This document shows, piece after piece, positions 10,857-22,007 of a DNA stretch of 64,000 nt. Numbering within the stretch: position 1 is the stretch's first letter; every line of letters begins with the position of its first letter. This stretch comes from Telopea speciosissima (taxonomy: Eukaryota; Streptophyta; Magnoliopsida; Proteales; Proteaceae). The stretch is taken from NCBI RefSeq assembly GCF_018873765.1, contig NC_057916.1:49292540-49356539 (forward strand), in the 5' to 3' direction. The translations under genes were made by a program, and so were the position numbers. Below the pieces are notes generated by a model that made no database searches, had not been told where the DNA came from, and was given only the letters and a program-made list of their open reading frames with translations.

Positions 10857-11775
10857 ATCTCTTCCACTCAAAATCACCCACGGACTCTCTAATCCTACCT
10901 CTTTCCTATCTTTACCTCTTTTTTAATTCTTTTCTTAAAGCTAACAATATAAAAAACCCACGGACAGATTTGGGATCCCATTCGATTCTATAGCCATTAG
11001 CCGTGCCCTCTTCTCTTCTTCTTCTTCTTATTTCATCTTTTTGCTTTTGTTTCTTTTATGTTTTATTTTTTGGATCTTGGGTTTGGCAAGAAGGAGAGGA
11101 GGAAGATCACCATTCCAACTTCATGGATCATCATCACCATTGCTGTCCTTTGTCGCCTTCCACCATGATTGGCTAAGTTCTTTTTATCTTTAGGTGTAGA
11201 TGAACTAATGGTGTTTGTTATTTAAAATTCTAGTTTGTATGCTTGATTGCTTGATGTTGAGACCCCATCTCTATTTGGATGATTTTAATCAATGTATTTA
11301 GTAGAAAAATTTTGTTTATGTGATTCATTATTTTTCATTCAAGCAATGGTATTTTGTTCTTATGTGGTTGTACCGACGATGGATTATAGTTGAACGAACT
11401 AAGCGTGTCAAGCCCTATAAGCGAAGGATGATAGTACTCGTCAAGATAGTCCATACCTAGGAGGAACCTTACACTCTATGGTATTATTAGGCCTGTGGTT
11501 ATAATAAACCGAAGCATGCAACCGAATTGAATAGCTACCCATTGGGGATTCGAACCCTAAAGATAGTCTTCTCCCGTATTTGCACAGCGTTGTTAGTTTA
11601 GATTTGTTTCTTTTGTTTTTAGTTTAAAATTCTGATTTATTGCAATTTAATTTTCATCACTTTCACCTAATCATCTTAGTAATTTAGCCTTCCAGGTCCC
11701 CGTAGATCGACCCCTTACTTGCTACTTGCTAGATTAGTTTAGGGTTTTATTTTTGACCGATTAACGACACGATCA
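10211..11775 (+). repeat. 3' LTR of N1
   Basis: It matches the 5' LTR 3903-5463 over its full length, with scattered substitutions and a few one-base indels, and ends CACGATCA before the TSD. Confidence 0.92.
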
Positions 11776-11780
11776 GTAAC
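11776..11780 (+). repeat. Target-site duplication of N1, right copy
   Basis: GTAAC, identical to 3898-3902. After it the chromovirus LTR resumes (CAAGCCCACACC). Confidence 0.92.
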
Positions 11781-12563
11781 CAAGCCCACACCAGGGATAC
11801 ATGTATTGGGGATTGTAGTAGCACTAACCTGACTTAGTTGTATTGTTAGGTGGCGAATAAATAATCTGGACTTGCATATCAAGTAGGATCATATGGATTG
11901 TGGTTACATGTGCATGCATGATGATATGTTTTGCTCACGAGCTCAGTGGGGCTCACACTCTATTATATATGTTTTTCTTCTAGATGATTTTGCAGGTGGA
12001 TGCCGTTGTGGTATGGCGGCTCATTACGAGGAGGAGAGCCCTAATTGTTATGATGATATTGGTGTGGACCTCGATGGAGGTCGTACCAATGATGCGTGCA
12101 TTCTCGGTGGTCATTGATGAAGACCAGTGAGGAGCGCACTTGATGCTTTTTATCTTGGGGACTCCATTTTGTTTTTGTTAGGAGTTTATCCCCATCTTGC
12201 TTGTGGTGCACTTTTAGTTTTTCTTTCTTTTTGGGGTTGAGCTATCTTGCCCTGCATATATATATGTATGAATTTTCTTTTGCTTTTGTTTTTGTTAGGT
12301 TTACTTTTCAGTTTGTGGGTTGTACTGGGAAATGTTTCAAAACTTATGTATATATATCACCATCATTTCCCGTGTCGCTACGCTTTCTCTTTTGTTATTA
12401 TGATTATAGTTTCTCTGCAACACTCTGATCTTACTTGTGGTAAAGTGATGAATGTGGGATCGTGAATGTATTAACTGTTTCTAGATCTGTGGGATTTGGC
12501 AGATTGCTGTTACGCAATTCTGCACCTACCTAATCCTCCCAGGGGGTGGTTTGGGGTGTGACA

Positions 12564-12710
12564 GAGCTATTATAGTATAATTTTCAGGTCCTAGACCCTC
12601 CTCTAGGTAGCAACTCCCTTATATTCAATGTACCTCTCTCCCCCCCCTAAAGAGGGATGAGGTGGAGGAAACATGGCGATCCCCACGCCTTTGCCCCATT
12701 TGTCCTCACA
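12564..12710 (+). repeat. Remnant of the Tat-A 5' LTR
   Basis: The sequence aligns base by base with the end of the 3' LTR (56275-56425), including TCCTCTAGGT and AAAGAGGGATGAGGTGGAGG, and ends TTTGTCCTCACA. The rest of this LTR lies left of the chromovirus, outside the window. Confidence 0.85.
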
Positions 12711-12711
12711 G

Positions 12712-12729
12712 TGGAGACTCCACTGGGGA
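12712..12729 (+). other. Primer binding site of Tat-A
   Basis: TGGAGACTCCACTGGGGA follows the LTR end after one base. Tat-B has the related TGGCGACTCCGCTAGGGA in the same place, so both use the same kind of tRNA. I could not assign the tRNA with confidence. Confidence 0.7.
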
Positions 12730-13581
12730 CCCCTTTTACTTGTGTAAAATTGGTCAAACTTTTGATGTACTTGGCATATATATTTTACTATTTTATTTTC
12801 TTTTCTTGTATGCTTTTGGATGCTAACTTCTATGCACTAACTTGTATCATATTTGCATACACTATCACACACCATTCGTCATCCAACAATGCATAATTTA
12901 ATCCCATTATTTACACCTCATAGTGTAACCCTGGGCTTGGAGTGTAGACACGTGGCTTACCCTTGGTGAAACTACAACTCTTAGCACCGTACCATCTGGT
13001 ATATTCAATAGGCTTGCACCACTGTATTGCTTGGTCATCTTACTCGTAAGAGTGGTGAGAGGTATATAGGAGCACCTTGCTAAGGGAACCCTTTTTTGGT
13101 CCTATTATCCTCCAACCAGTATGCATCATGTAGGGATCTAGAGCCCAACGCTTAAGTCATGACACACTAATTGTAATATTGTTTGAGAACCGAACCACCA
13201 CTTTATTAACCTTGTTCTTAACCGGCCTGATCGACCTTGATCTCGTCTTGGGCCCACTTCACCAATTTACGGCCCTTAATGTGTGGGCCAACTTAGAACT
13301 TGATCAAGTTAGTGCCTACACTTACTAACCCTTGTTTGAGATTGGCGTGGTTGTTGTGAACTTGTTTGAGCATCATATTGCATATCATACTTTTCCTAGA
13401 GTGACGCACTAGGGGTACGAGGTTCACCACATGCCTAGTTTCTTCCAATCCCTTTTGATCTAATCGTGACCCTATTTCATTAGGAACCATTACTTCGGGA
13501 CGATAGGATACTGGTTCTACAACTAGTTGGACTAGGGTCGGAAGAAGACTAATTCGTGTTTCAAGCCCCCATGAGCAAGAA
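12730..13581 (+). other. Tat-A untranslated leader
   Basis: About 850 bp between primer site and gag start. No conserved ORF is seen; the short hydrophobic ORF at 12657-12896 spans the LTR, the primer site and the leader and is not credible. Long leaders are usual in Ogre-like elements. Confidence 0.6.
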
Positions 13582-14830
13582 ATGGGTAACGAAGCTGTCC
13601 ATACGGATATTGAGGAAGTGAAGACCTAGATGCAACTTTTAGTAGGCTTAGTGACCAAGATGGTGACAAGTGTCCCTAGTCCAGCCCAGCCACAAGCTAG
13701 CTTGGATCAGAGTCATACACGACTCTATGGAGGTTCTTTACAAAACCCTAATCCAGCCTTGGAAGAAGAAGTCATCACATCTGAGCTGCAACCTACTATT
13801 GACACTATCTAAACCTGGCTCTTGAAGCAAAAGGTGGAGAAATTAGAGCATGCTATGAAAAATGTGAAAGGAGTGGAAGACCAGATGATTGACTTTGAGG
13901 GGCTTTGCTTATTCCCTGAAGCATGTTTACCCAAGGGTTTCAAGTGGAAATCCAAAAAGTTTGATGGAACCAGTGACCCACGAGCCCACTTTAGGGTATA
14001 TGTAGGCCAAATGAGAATCCGGAATTTTTCTGAACAATAGATGGGCCAAGCTTTTCAAATGTCTTCGACTGGGCCCGCCTTAAGATGGCTTATGTCCTTG
14101 GATTCTTCTTAAACCCGTACCTAGGACGACATGGTTAAAGCCTTTAAGAACCAGTACCCATACAATACTAAGATGGAGTTCACTCATCGAGATATGGAGA
14201 CTACTAAGCAAGAAGCTAACGAAGGGTTCACCTAGTACCTGATGAGGTTCAGGTCAAAGGCTGCATTGATGTGGGACCAGCCCACGGAGAAAGAACAAGT
14301 CAAAATCATCATTAAGAATCTCCATATGTCTTATAAGACTCATCTGTTTGCTCAACCCTTGACCACTTTTGAGGCCTTGTTTGAAGCGGGCCAACAGGTT
14401 GAAGATGCCTTGAACCCTCTTGACTTAATCAAAGGGAACCCCAAGCAAGGAATAACATTGAATAACCAGCGAACTGAGGCTGGTAAAAGACCTTTCCAAA
14501 AAAGAATATTGAGGTGAATGTGGTGGTGGCACCAACCATAGAAGCCCCACTTCTGATTGAGAATAATGCCCTAAGGGTAGAGGCAAACTGGCAAAGAAGA
14601 TAATTTACAGATGTAGGCATGCCATTAATTCTAGTCCTTAAGAAGCTAAACCAAAAAGGACTTTTGACTAAAATCCAGCTAGCCAACTTGCCGAACCCAT
14701 TGCCAAAATGGTACAAGCCTAACATCTTTTGCGGCATTCGACTGATGAGTGTTACCAATTGAAGCACGCAGTCCAAGATTTACTTGATGAGGGGAAGTTT
14801 ATGGTCCAGTCAAGCCAACCTAATGTTCAA
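13582..14830 (+). pseudogene. Tat-A gag
   Basis: The frame from ATG at 13582 (MGNEAVHTDIEEVKT) is interrupted by TAG at 13627-13629, TAA at 13810-13812, TAG at 14038-14040, two stops near 14110-14122 and one near 14233. It encodes a Tat-type Gag: a coiled segment (KQKVEKLEHAMKNV), FPEACLPKGFKWKSKKFDGT, and the capsid part PTEKEQVKIIIKNLHM to FEAGQQVEDAL. After 14517 the frame shifts. The C-terminal part is then readable as NLPNPLPKWYKPNIFCG near 14683-14735, then TDECYQLKHAVQDLLDEGK after a second shift. This is the usual Gag end with a degenerate zinc-knuckle-like region. Confidence 0.8.
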
Positions 14831-16290
14831 AACAACCCCCTTCTACCATATGATGGGAACTCTAAGTCCATTAACAACTTAAAAGAGGAGGATTGACCCA
14901 TTAATCTACAAGCTTTTATCACACAGGTCGAGGGCCAACCAGATTCCCCTGTTACAAAATGGAAAGAAGAGTTGGTCCAAGCCCTAACTGCCCTTGTTCT
15001 AACAGAAGTCCTGCCTAATGATGTCCTCATGATAAACATAGGGGTTGATAGTGATGAAGATTCCTAAGACTTCGGCGAAGAGTATCCCAATCAAGAAGAA
15101 GAGATTCCCATCGAGTCAATACCTAAAGAACACCAAGAGGAAGAAGACAATGATGATCATTTTATTGATGTGACCATTAATGAACAAACCAGTGCTCGGC
15201 CCGATAGCCTAGATGATAGCATGTTCGAAGATGACCAGCCACTTGATCATACCCAAGAAAGGGACGAGCTTGCCACAACCATCCAATAATTGAGACATGC
15301 AATTATACCACTTGGGCATGATCATTAAGAACAGGTTGAAAGCCTATATAACATCTTAGAGGAGACTTACCATATTATAAAAGAAGCTGAAGCATCTCTC
15401 CAGGCTCATGTTACAAGAGGCCCTTACCCATTTGGACCTCATAGTCGGAGAGCATATTGGCAATATGAATGGGTCAAAGATATAAGTTCCTTACTCGGGA
15501 TAGCACAAGAGCTCAAAAATCTGGCCCAATTCATCAGAGAACATACTAAAGACATGGCCAATCAACAACAACATATGTAAGAATTTCTCAGAGAGTGTCA
15601 GAATCAAGACATAGATTTGAACTTCATGAGCCAGAACATAATAGCGCCCAAAAAGAGCAAGTTGAGACCCTATAAAATAAGCTACAAAGGGAAAATGAGC
15701 AATATTGGCGCATATGGGACAGGCATACCGACCTTTGGACCAGTATCTGAGATCAAGTCAATGCCATCAATAAACTAATCCAAGGGCCCAATGCATACAT
15801 TCACAGAAATGTACCTAGAGGACTCAACCTGAGCTCAAGGAGACAAACCAACTTGCCCTTTCCTTTCCATGAGGAAGAGATCTTTGACCTGATTAGATGA
15901 GGAAACCTGAACCATCGAAGCTTTAGTGTGGGCAATGTGTAACAAGCTTTAAGAACTCACAGTGACCGTCGATAAACCTAAAATCAACATGATCATCATA
16001 AGTGATGGGTAATCGGACGAATCAGATCAAGATGTCGATCACCTCCTAGCCCAGTTCAATTCCAAACTCTGCTTCCCATCTAATGAAGAGTGTAATAATG
16101 CAAACACTAGGAGTGGAAAAATTTTCAAGCCGGCTCGACTCAATATTGACAACCCAGCCGAATTGGAAAGGAACCAGAACTAGACTCATGCCAAAATTGA
16201 GCCAAAAAATGAGGTTCTGAAGCAACTTAAGAAAACTCAAGCCAACATCTCAATCCAGGATTTTTTAACCGATTCTTGAACCAATAGGGA
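14831..16290 (+). pseudogene. Tat-A spacer between gag and protease, degenerate
   Basis: The spacer has an acidic stretch (about 15040-15240, many GAA/GAT codons, SDEDS and EEDNDDH readable) and a predicted helical, Gln/Glu-rich stretch (about 15290-15720), with many stops in all frames. Tat elements commonly carry a long, poorly conserved spacer here. I recognise no enzyme. Confidence 0.55.
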
Positions 16291-16978
16291 GGCAGTTCTA
16301 AAAGCATTGGCAAGTGTACATGTGCCAATTGAGATAGAACCAGCTCAGCTAGCCAACATAGTAGGGGCCCTCTATGCGGCCAAAACAGTCATGTTCTCAG
16401 ACATGGATCTTCCACCTGAAGGACCAAATCATACCAAGGCACTCTACATCACCATCGATTGTAATGGAAGTTGAATCCCTAAAGTCTTAGTGGACAATGG
16501 CTCAGCTCTGAATGTTTGCCCACTACGAACCATCCAACACATAAGGATTGACCCATCAAAGCTACAACCCTCCACACAAGGAGTGAGAGCCTATGACAAT
16601 ACTAGGAGGAATGTCATTGGGATTCTGAACACAGAAATCAGCATGGGCTAAACCAAGTTCCCGGTTGAATTCCAAGTCATCGACATCCCTTCATCTTTCA
16701 ATATGCTTTTTGGAAGGCCTTGGCTTCATGCAGCCAGGGCAATGCCATCCTCTCTCCACCAAAAGCTTAAGTTCATAGTCAATGACAAGATCGTCACCTT
16801 CTTGGCCGATCCAGAGGTAATAAGCATGCTTGCCAATGTAGAATTCAGCAAGGAATTTGATTCTCAGCTAGCTGGATTCCAGTTTGACACAGTGTGTGCT
16901 ACATACCCGGCACAACCTCTGATGGAGAAGCTTCCCCTTACTCACCTTAACAATCAGAGCAGTCCCAAACATGCTTAA
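16291..16978 (+). pseudogene. Tat-A aspartic protease
   Basis: The frame reads LKALASVHVPIEIEPAQL, then LYITIDCNGS with a stop at 16474 (TGA), then the catalytic region VDNGSALNVCPL at 16489-16524. NGS in place of the usual TG/SG is the common form in Tat protease. VRAYDNTRRNVIG and FNMLFGRPWLHAARA (from about 16700) complete the fold. A second stop near 16650 (TGG to TAA likely) breaks it. It would process Gag-Pol. Confidence 0.82.
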
Positions 16979-17682
16979 GAAAATTGGGTATTTTCGAGTA
17001 TGGGCCTTTGAAAGTCACGTCAAGGAATGTCGAAACTCATTTATCCTCTTACAAAAAAGAGTACTATGGTCTAGGCTATGCCCCGACCAAAGAGGATCTC
17101 TTCAAATAGGTCCATAAAGACAAGCAGAAGAGAAATGAAGCTTATATGAAGACAAAGAGGACCTTGAGAAGTGAAAAAGGGTAAAAAAGTCAAAGAGCCC
17201 AAAAGCTGTGGTAAGCATCACTACACCTTACCCTACAACTCTGAATGGATATTTCATCAAAGAAGGGGATACCCTCCCGTATTGTGGATTTAATGAACCA
17301 TGGTATGATGAAATCTCTCAAAAACTGATACCAAGTAATGAAATCTTCTTTACAGATCAAATGGACTGGTTGGAGATCCTTTAAGAAGATCGTGTGGACT
17401 CCAACAAAGACTAGCAAGATGAAACAGCTTCTTTTCACTTTGAAGACCTGTTCGAAGGAGTGATCGCTACATTAAACAACCCTGAAGATTGGAATCCAAA
17501 CCTGCAAGCAATGATCTATCTAGCTGAAGGAGCTATACCCAATTGGACCCAGTTTTTCGTAGTACCGCTTCTAAGAAGGCGTCGACAGTTCTAGTCCTAG
17601 TCCTAGTTTTCATTTTAGCTCTGCTAGTTCCAGTTCTGAGTCCGAGTTTGAGTCCAGTTCTTCTTCTAGTTCTTCTGAGTCC
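16979..17682 (+). pseudogene. Tat-A protease-RT linker with a Ser/Glu-rich tract
   Basis: This is degenerate sequence between protease and RT. Pieces such as LPYCGFNEPWYDEI (about 17270-17315) look like the conserved linker of Tat polyproteins. From 17590 to 17700 a low-complexity tract of AGT/TCT, GAG and TTC codons encodes repeated Ser with Glu and Phe, leading straight into the open frame that starts at 17683. Confidence 0.55.
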
Positions 17683-19343
17683 ATGTCTGAGTCTGATGTA
17701 GACCTTGAATTCGATTTCAATGAATTACTTTCTTTTGGTTACATTGTGCCTCTCCTTTCTCACATAAGTAAGGATAAAGTATTCAATGATCTTCCGCATT
17801 GGTCTTCTAAAATAATACAACAAAATGAAGAAAAGAGAGCTCAACCAATCCTTGAGAGCTTTAAAATCATCAATTTAGGATCACTGGAATTGCCAAGAGA
17901 AATAAAAATCAGCTCAACTTGGAATGAACAAGAGGTCCAACCTCTGATTAAACTTTTAAAATAATTTATAGAAGTGTTCGCATGGTTATATGATGACATG
18001 CCCGAAATTGACACCAACATTGTCACACACCGTCAACCTTTATACCATGGAATGAAGCCAGTAAAGCAAAAACTTAGGCCGATGAGACCGAAATGGATCT
18101 TGAAGATCAAAGAGGAAGTCACTAAATAACTTGAAGCAGGATTTCTAGAAGTGACGGAGTACCCTGAATGGTTGGACAACATTATGCAAGCCCAAAGGAT
18201 GACTTTCCCCTATCCCACATTGATATACTTGTAGACAATATGACCAAACATGCCCTTCTATCTTTTATGGACGGGTTCTCAATGTACAACCAGATCAAAA
18301 TGGTGCTCAAAGACATGCAAAAGACATCCTTTATAACTCAATGGGGAACATACTATTACAAGGTAATGTCATTGGGATGCAAAAATGATGGAGTAACCTA
18401 TCAAAGGGCGGCAACCACCATTTTACATGACCTAATGCATAAAAAGGGTTGAGGTCTATGTCGATGACATGATTGTCAAGTCAAAAGAACGAGAGGGACA
18501 CGTTGAAGCCTTAAGAAATTCTTTGAAAGAATTACGAAATACAAGCTAAGGCTAAACCCCCAGAAGTGTGTATTTGGAACCACAGCTGGAAAACTCTTAG
18601 GGTTCATAGTCAACCACAGGGGCATTGAGGTCGACCCCACCAAGATTAAGGCAATAATGGACATGCCACCACCCAAAACCAAAAAAGAAATTAGATGATT
18701 TCTCAGAAGAAACTGATACATTAGTTGGTTCATTTCTCGGTTAACCATGGTGTGCGAAACAATCTTCAAGTTATTCAAGAAGAATGAACAAAAGGAATGG
18801 AATGAGTAATGCCAGGCCGCGCTCAAAACAATCGAAGAATACTTGGCCAACCCACTAGTATTGGCACCACCGATATCTGACAAACCTTTATTATTTTATT
18901 TGTCCATGACGGACACAGCCATGGGGGCAATGCTAGCACAACAACATGAAGATGGCAAGATGGAATAGGCCATATACTATTTGAGCAAGAAGTTTGTGGA
19001 CTATGAGACTAGATATACAACACTAGAGAAGGTCTGCACAGCTCTGATTTGGGCCACAAGGCGGTTGAGGCATTACATAATAGCCCACCAAGTATTCTTG
19101 ATCTCGAGGATGGATCCAATCAAGTACCTATTCGAGAAAACCGCCTTAACAGGGAGATTAGCACGATGGTTGCTCTTATTATCAGAGTTTGATGTCAAAC
19201 ATGTGACGCAAAAATCAATCAAAGGACGAGCAATCACTGATCACTTATCAGCACATCCAACCCTTGAAACTAGACCATTGAAAGATATATTTCCCGACGA
19301 GCATATTGTGCATTTGGAACCAGAAGGTGCTGATACGGTGTAG
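17683..19343 (+). pseudogene. Tat-A reverse transcriptase and RNase H
   Basis: RT is spread over shifted frames. An N-terminal part ends near 18170 (SDVTEYPEW-like text); a deletion of roughly 80 bases then removes the block that normally reads VPKKDGKVRMC. The palm follows: SPKDDFPLSHIDILVDN, FMDGFSMYNQIKM, then YVDDMIVKSK at 18457-18486 (catalytic YVDD at 18457-18468) and LRLNPQKCVFGTTAGKLLG. RNase H follows (SKKFVDYETRYTTLEKVC, then LISRMDPIKYLFEK, 18981-19343). Stops and shifts make it inactive. It would copy element RNA into DNA. Confidence 0.82.
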
Positions 19344-19790
19344 CAGTTACTATTTAATGGAGCAGCCAATCACAAGAGTTGCGGAGCCAGCACACCACTA
19401 ATCGCTCCTAAAGGAACCCATATGACCAAAGCATTTAAGCTTAACTTTGAGTGCATTAACAACATGGCTGAATACGAAGCTGCGCTATAGGACTTGAGGC
19501 CGCCTTATCAATAGGACTCATGAGACTAAAAGTCTTGGGGGACTCCTCCTTGGTCATATGCCAAATGCAAGGAAATGGAAAACTAAAGATTAGAAGTTGA
19601 TACCCTACCAAGAACATGTGGAGACCTTATCTAGGGAATTTGAAGAGATCACTTTCTCCTACTTGCCAAGAGATAACAATCGGTTCGTCGATGCACTAGC
19701 CACGCTTGCATCCATGGTTGAGATGGACTCTGAAAAAAAATATATCCATTCTCAATTAAACTAAGACATCAACTGGCATACATCAATCAC
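19344..19790 (+). pseudogene. Tat-A second (archaeal-type) RNase H
   Basis: Directly after RT-RNase H the sequence reads FNGAANHKSCGAS, then APKGTHMTKAF and NNMAEYEAAL near 19350-19490. This is the pattern of the extra RNase H that marks Tat elements (the usual first Asp is Asn here). The end reads RDNNRFVDALATLASM near 19670-19720. A frameshift after AEYEAAL and later stops break it. Confidence 0.78.
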
Positions 19791-21042
19791 ATCCATGCCT
19801 TGACGACTGATGGAAGACCATGGTACGCAAACATAGTGGGTTTCATTAGGGAAGGACGATACCCTAAGGATGCTACAACTAAAGAGAAGCGTTTCTTTAG
19901 GAGATACGCTACACAACTCATCCTATTGGAGGATATCCTATATAAGAGGTTGTACGATGGAGTGCAACTATTATGCATTGATGAAGAACAATCAAAACTA
20001 ATCATGGATCAAATTCACCAAGATATATGTGGGCCTCATATGAATGCAAAAATGATGGCCAAAAAGATCCTTAGATTAGGGTATTATTGGAACACCATGG
20101 AAGCGGATTGCGCCCAATATGTGAAGAAGTGTCACAAGTGTCAGATTTTTAGTAATCTTATACATACACCACCTTCAAAGGTACATACTCTGAGTTCTCC
20201 TTGGACATTCGCCACTTGAGGTATTGACGTCATTGGCTAAGTTGTCCCCATGTCTTCTAATGGTCACGAGTAAATTCTAATAGCCATCGACTACTTTACC
20301 AAATGGGTGAAAGCACAATCTTATGCCAAACTAACGGTAGCCAAGGTGGCTAAGTTCATAAGCAACAATATCATGTGCCGATATGGAGTCCCTCATGAAC
20401 TCATATCAGATCAAGGATCCCACTTCAGGGGAGAAGTGAAGAAATTGTACGACAAGATGAACATTCAAAGGCATACATCATCTCCTTATAGGCCTCAAAT
20501 TAATGGTGCAGTGGAAGCCACCAACAAAAAATTAAGAGGATAATACAGAAGATGGCAGACAAACACAATGATTGGGCCAACAAGCTACCCTATGCACTTG
20601 GGCATACAAAACATCCATCCAAATTTCGACTGGGGTGACACCCTACTCACTAGTCTATGGAATGGAAGCAGTCCTTCTAGTCGAACTAGAGATAGTCTCC
20701 CTCCGAGTCATGATGGATAGCGACCTTCCAGAAGCATAATGGATCAAAGCAAGATTCTAGGAACTAAATCTCATTGATGAGAAACGGATGCGCGCCATGG
20801 ACAATATGAAGAAATACCAACAAAGGATGATGCAAACATTCAACAAGAAGGTTGTACCATGCCAACTATCCATTGGTGATTGGGTGCTTAAAGAACAACG
20901 AGCACCCATACATGATCAACAAGGCAAATTTAGGCCCAATTGGAAAATACTACCCGACCGGGCAGTACGAGTAGTGGATCTAGATGAGAACGAGCTCCCT
21001 TATTTAAGAAACATGGATCAGCTCAAGAAGTACTATGTCTAA
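19791..21042 (+). pseudogene. Tat-A integrase
   Basis: An HHCC zinc-binding part is clear: HQDICGPHMNAKMM and CHKCQIF (20014-20150). The core carries all three acidic residues: GIDVIG (about 20220-20237), ISDQGSHFRGE (about 20405-20436) and NGAVEATNKK (about 20500-20530). The end reads VRVVDLDENELPYLRNMDQLKKYYV and stops at 21042. Stops at 20218-20220 and 20239, plus frame shifts near 20540 and 20600, break it. It would join element DNA to the chromosome. Confidence 0.85.
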
Positions 21043-21419
21043 AGTTTTCTTAAAAAATGAACTACGTTCGACCTAATCCCTTAGAGACCTAAGGGTACAT
21101 AGGCATCTTGGTGAAACAACATCAGGACCAGTCACTTCACCTTAAAAAAAAAAAAGAAAATAAAAAATCATTGATCAAAATTCAAAGTTCAATCACAAAT
21201 TAAAAGCTTAGCTAAAAAAAAATAATAACAAGTAATTGTTAAAAAAAAGAACTACTCCTTGCAATCAAAACATCATAATAGATCAAATCTTCCACTTTCT
21301 TTTGTAGCTTTGCAATCCTTGCCTTTCAAAACAATTGGGTCATCTGTATCTACCCCATCATCTTCCTCCACTTCCCTGGAATGCTTGGAACTTGAAGAGC
21401 TTGAATTCTCCTTCCGCTC
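21043..21419 (+). other. A-rich spacer after the Tat-A integrase
   Basis: The first part (21060-21115, GAACTACGTTCGACCTAAT) matches the same place in Tat-B (opposite strand near 41890-41930). It is followed by A-rich sequence (21145-21255). No gene is seen. Confidence 0.6.
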
Positions 21420-21772
21420 TCATGTCAACCTCCTCCTTAAAGTTTTCTCTTTTTTCTTTCCCTGGGTTTTTACCCAATCTTCATACTCAACAGTCATCCC
21501 ACCATCGTCAACGACTCCCACAGTCTTTAGTATTGTATTGGAACACCACAAACTGGAAATCCTTGCCACCAACTCCTTGTCCAACTGCTTCGGTGGATCA
21601 AAATTCACCAAATCCCCAGGTACATCCTGAGTCAGTTTGCACTGTCGATGCAACCGATTGGATATATAGAAAGAAGTGTGACCCAACCCCATCAGGCGCA
21701 CATAGTTACACCCTGAAGAGTTCAAATTCTGGGGCATCAATAGGCCACCAAGAGCACTGCCAACAGAAATCA

Positions 21773-21781
21773 TTAAAAAAA
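21773..21781 (+). repeat. 9-bp target-site duplication of the Pack-MULE, left
   Basis: TTAAAAAAA directly outside the terminal inverted repeat. The right copy is TTAAAAGAA at 30193-30201 (8 of 9 identical). Nine bases is the Mutator-family signature. Confidence 0.75.
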
Positions 21782-22007
21782 GGGAAAATTACACTACCAC
21801 CCCCTGAGGTTTGTATTAAATACAGACTGACCCCCTATATTTTTAAATTATACAGTCGCACCCCCTGAGTTCTCACTCCGTTACTTAGGTGTTACGGTAT
21901 TAGTTAAGTTTGCCTTCAAATGACTAATATACCCCCCTTTGAAGGTGTGAATTTACCATTTTGCCCATAGGGCATCCCTCACTTCCCACCCCCTTCCCCT
22001 GTTACTC
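21782..22007 (+). repeat. Left terminal inverted repeat of the Pack-MULE
   Basis: Starts GGGAAAATTACACTACCACC and ends CCTGTTACTC. It matches the reverse complement of 29968-30192 almost throughout. Confidence 0.9.

Larger units (their letters stand above)
3903..11775 (+). mobile_element. N1: non-autonomous gag-protease LTR retrotransposon
   Basis: This is a complete insertion with two LTRs (1561 and 1565 bp), a tRNA-Asp-type primer site, a gag frame, an aspartic protease frame, a long non-coding 3' region and a polypurine tract, flanked by the TSD GTAAC. No reverse transcriptase, RNase H or integrase is readable in any frame between 5464 and 10210, so it must have moved with enzymes from another element. 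The LTRs look nearly identical by eye, with scattered substitutions, so insertion was fairly recent compared with its host element. Its gag and protease resemble those of plant Ty3/gypsy elements of the Athila/Tat branch. Confidence 0.9.
1..12563 (+). mobile_element. Tekay/Del-like chromovirus (Ty3/gypsy), 3' part, split by N1
   Basis: The window opens inside the integrase of a chromodomain-bearing Ty3/gypsy element. The element runs through a polypurine tract (1352-1365) into a 3' LTR that starts TGTCAAACCC at 1366 and ends GGGGTGTGACA at 12563. The LTR is interrupted by element N1 (3903-11775). The 5' part (LTR, gag, protease, RT) lies to the left of the window. It is inserted in the 5' LTR of Tat-A: the sequence from 12564 on aligns with 56275-56425 of the intact Tat-A 3' LTR. 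The left target-site copy is outside the window, so the expected TSD (about GAGCT at 12564-12568) cannot be confirmed. Confidence 0.85.
1366..12563 (+). repeat. 3' LTR of the chromovirus, split by N1
   Basis: The LTR begins TGTCA and ends TGACA, a perfect 5-bp inverted terminal repeat. It consists of 1366-3902 plus 11781-12563 (with N1 and one TSD copy removed), about 3.3 kb. The few short ORFs inside (for example 1950-2135, 3500-3727 and 12201-12465) have no recognisable domains and are not called as genes. The purine-rich stretch 2004-2075 and a TATA-like box are the main visible features. No 5' LTR is in the window, so its age cannot be judged. Confidence 0.8.

Noticed and set aside
12201-12465. 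Two hydrophobic frames of 72-75 codons
   Set aside because: They overlap in different frames inside the chromovirus LTR, are T-rich and have no conserved motif.
21335-21868. Overlapping plus-strand frames of 120-180 codons
   Set aside because: They run across the Pack-MULE border and are antisense to the better supported DUF7745-like text on the minus strand.
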